Source: Candidatus Streptomyces philanthi (GTDB taxonomy: Bacteria; Actinomycetota; Actinomycetes; Streptomycetales; Streptomycetaceae). Taken from it: a stretch of DNA of 64,000 nt. Each line of letters begins with the position of its first letter. Positions within the stretch are counted from its first letter, which is position 1. The notes beneath the pieces were generated by a model. The model did no database searches. It was not told the origin of the DNA and worked only from the letters and a program-made list of their open reading frames with translations. The stretch covers positions 5,377,501 through 5,441,500 of the forward strand of contig CP073042.1 in assembly GCA_018114805.1 (NCBI GenBank). The letters run 5' to 3'. The position numbers and the translations under genes were made by a program. Shown one piece after another: positions 63,726-64,000 of the stretch.

Positions 63726-64000
63726 GTGAGGACGGGCGCGAAGCAGCCGGAGCGCGACTCCGGGACCAAGGGGGCGGGCGGCGGCGCGGTGTGCGTGGTG
63801 CGCGGCCTCGTCAAGACCTACCCCGGCGCCCGGGCCCGACGCGGTACCCCGCAGGGGCCCGCCATCCGCGCCAGCGACGGCATCCACCTGGACGTGCGGC
63901 GCGGCGAGATCTTCGGACTGCTCGGGCCCAACGGCGCCGGCAAGTCCACCCTGGTCCGCCAGCTCACCGGGCTGCTGCGGCCCGACGAGGGCAGCGTCAA
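63726..64000 (+). CDS. ABC transporter ATP-binding protein, 5' part
   Basis: GTG 63726 (VRTGAKQPERDSG) starts an ABC ATPase that runs off the right edge after 91 residues. VRGLVKTYPGARARRG begins the domain and Walker A is GLLGPNGAGKSTLVRQL, followed by TGLLRPDEGSV. The type resembles ABC-2 drug or polysaccharide exporters, but too little is visible to place it. The 20-residue insertion after TYPG is longer than usual. Confidence 0.85.
   Translation, partial: MRTGAKQPERDSGTKGAGGGAVCVVRGLVKTYPGARARRGTPQGPAIRASDGIHLDVRRGEIFGLLGPNGAGKSTLVRQLTGLLRPDEGSV

Overview
The window is chromosomal DNA from a Streptomyces or a close relative in the Streptomycetaceae. It is very GC-rich with GC-biased third codon positions, and GTG starts are frequent. 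It carries the actinomycete division genes sepF, the ylmG-type sepG and divIVA downstream of ftsZ. It also has a HEPN protein of the SAV_6107 family and the usual Streptomyces gene order thiO - oxidoreductase - Rv2175c-like - thiE - metF ... dcw cluster - ileS - dksA-like - lspA - rluD ... dnaE. I saw no rRNA, tRNA, prophage, insertion sequence, CRISPR array or biosynthetic gene cluster.

Layout. 1-8.1 kb: thiamine and folate genes (thiO under a TPP riboswitch, thiE, metF), an FAD/NAD oxidoreductase, an Rv2175c-like DNA-binding protein, a repeat-rich membrane protein and a phytoene-desaturase-like flavoprotein. 8.4-12.4 kb: a minus-strand ABC ATPase / YhgE-type permease / TetR operon with a likely operator. 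12.8-14.9 kb: HEPN protein, methyltransferase, DUF3040 membrane protein. 15.4-20.3 kb: MoxR / DUF58 / transglutaminase-like operon on the minus strand. 20.5-21.1 kb: beta-carbonic anhydrase. 21.5-40.8 kb: the dcw cluster rsmH-ftsL-ftsI-murE-murF-mraY-murD-ftsW-murG-ftsQ-ftsZ-pgeF-ylmE-sepF-sepG-divIVA, mostly with overlapping or close-set genes, closed by a strong hairpin. 41-44.5 kb: ileS behind a T-box leader. 44.8-48 kb: dksA/traR-like, lspA, a 17-bp minisatellite, rluD. 48.3-57.8 kb: Na+/H+ antiporter, MscS channel, hydrolase, PhoD-like phosphatase, two DsbA-like thioredoxin proteins, DUF2252 protein. 57.9-61.6 kb: dnaE with a terminator. The end holds a small basic protein, an NYN-domain protein and the start of an ABC ATPase.

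The most striking property is the distribution of damage. By my reading about 27 frameshifts, one nonsense codon, one internal deletion and several losses of catalytic residues or start codons fall in the genes outside the division/wall cluster, ileS and dnaE. Those essential genes (about 26 kb) are all open from end to end. The substitutions (a CGA-to-TGA type stop, a lost zinc ligand in carbonic anhydrase, a lost Asp in the antiporter) are not what homopolymer sequencing errors produce, so some of the decay may be real. Reference-guided polishing that repairs only well-conserved genes is the main alternative.

The genes work together mainly as the septation and peptidoglycan-precursor factory of a sporulating mycelial actinomycete (Fts, Mur, SepF/SepG, DivIVA). 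Translation (ileS, rluD), lipoprotein processing (lspA) and replication (dnaE) genes lie alongside. Visible regulatory devices are a TPP riboswitch, an isoleucine T-box, hairpins in the rsmH and ftsZ leaders, a TetR-type operator and a Crp-like dyad.
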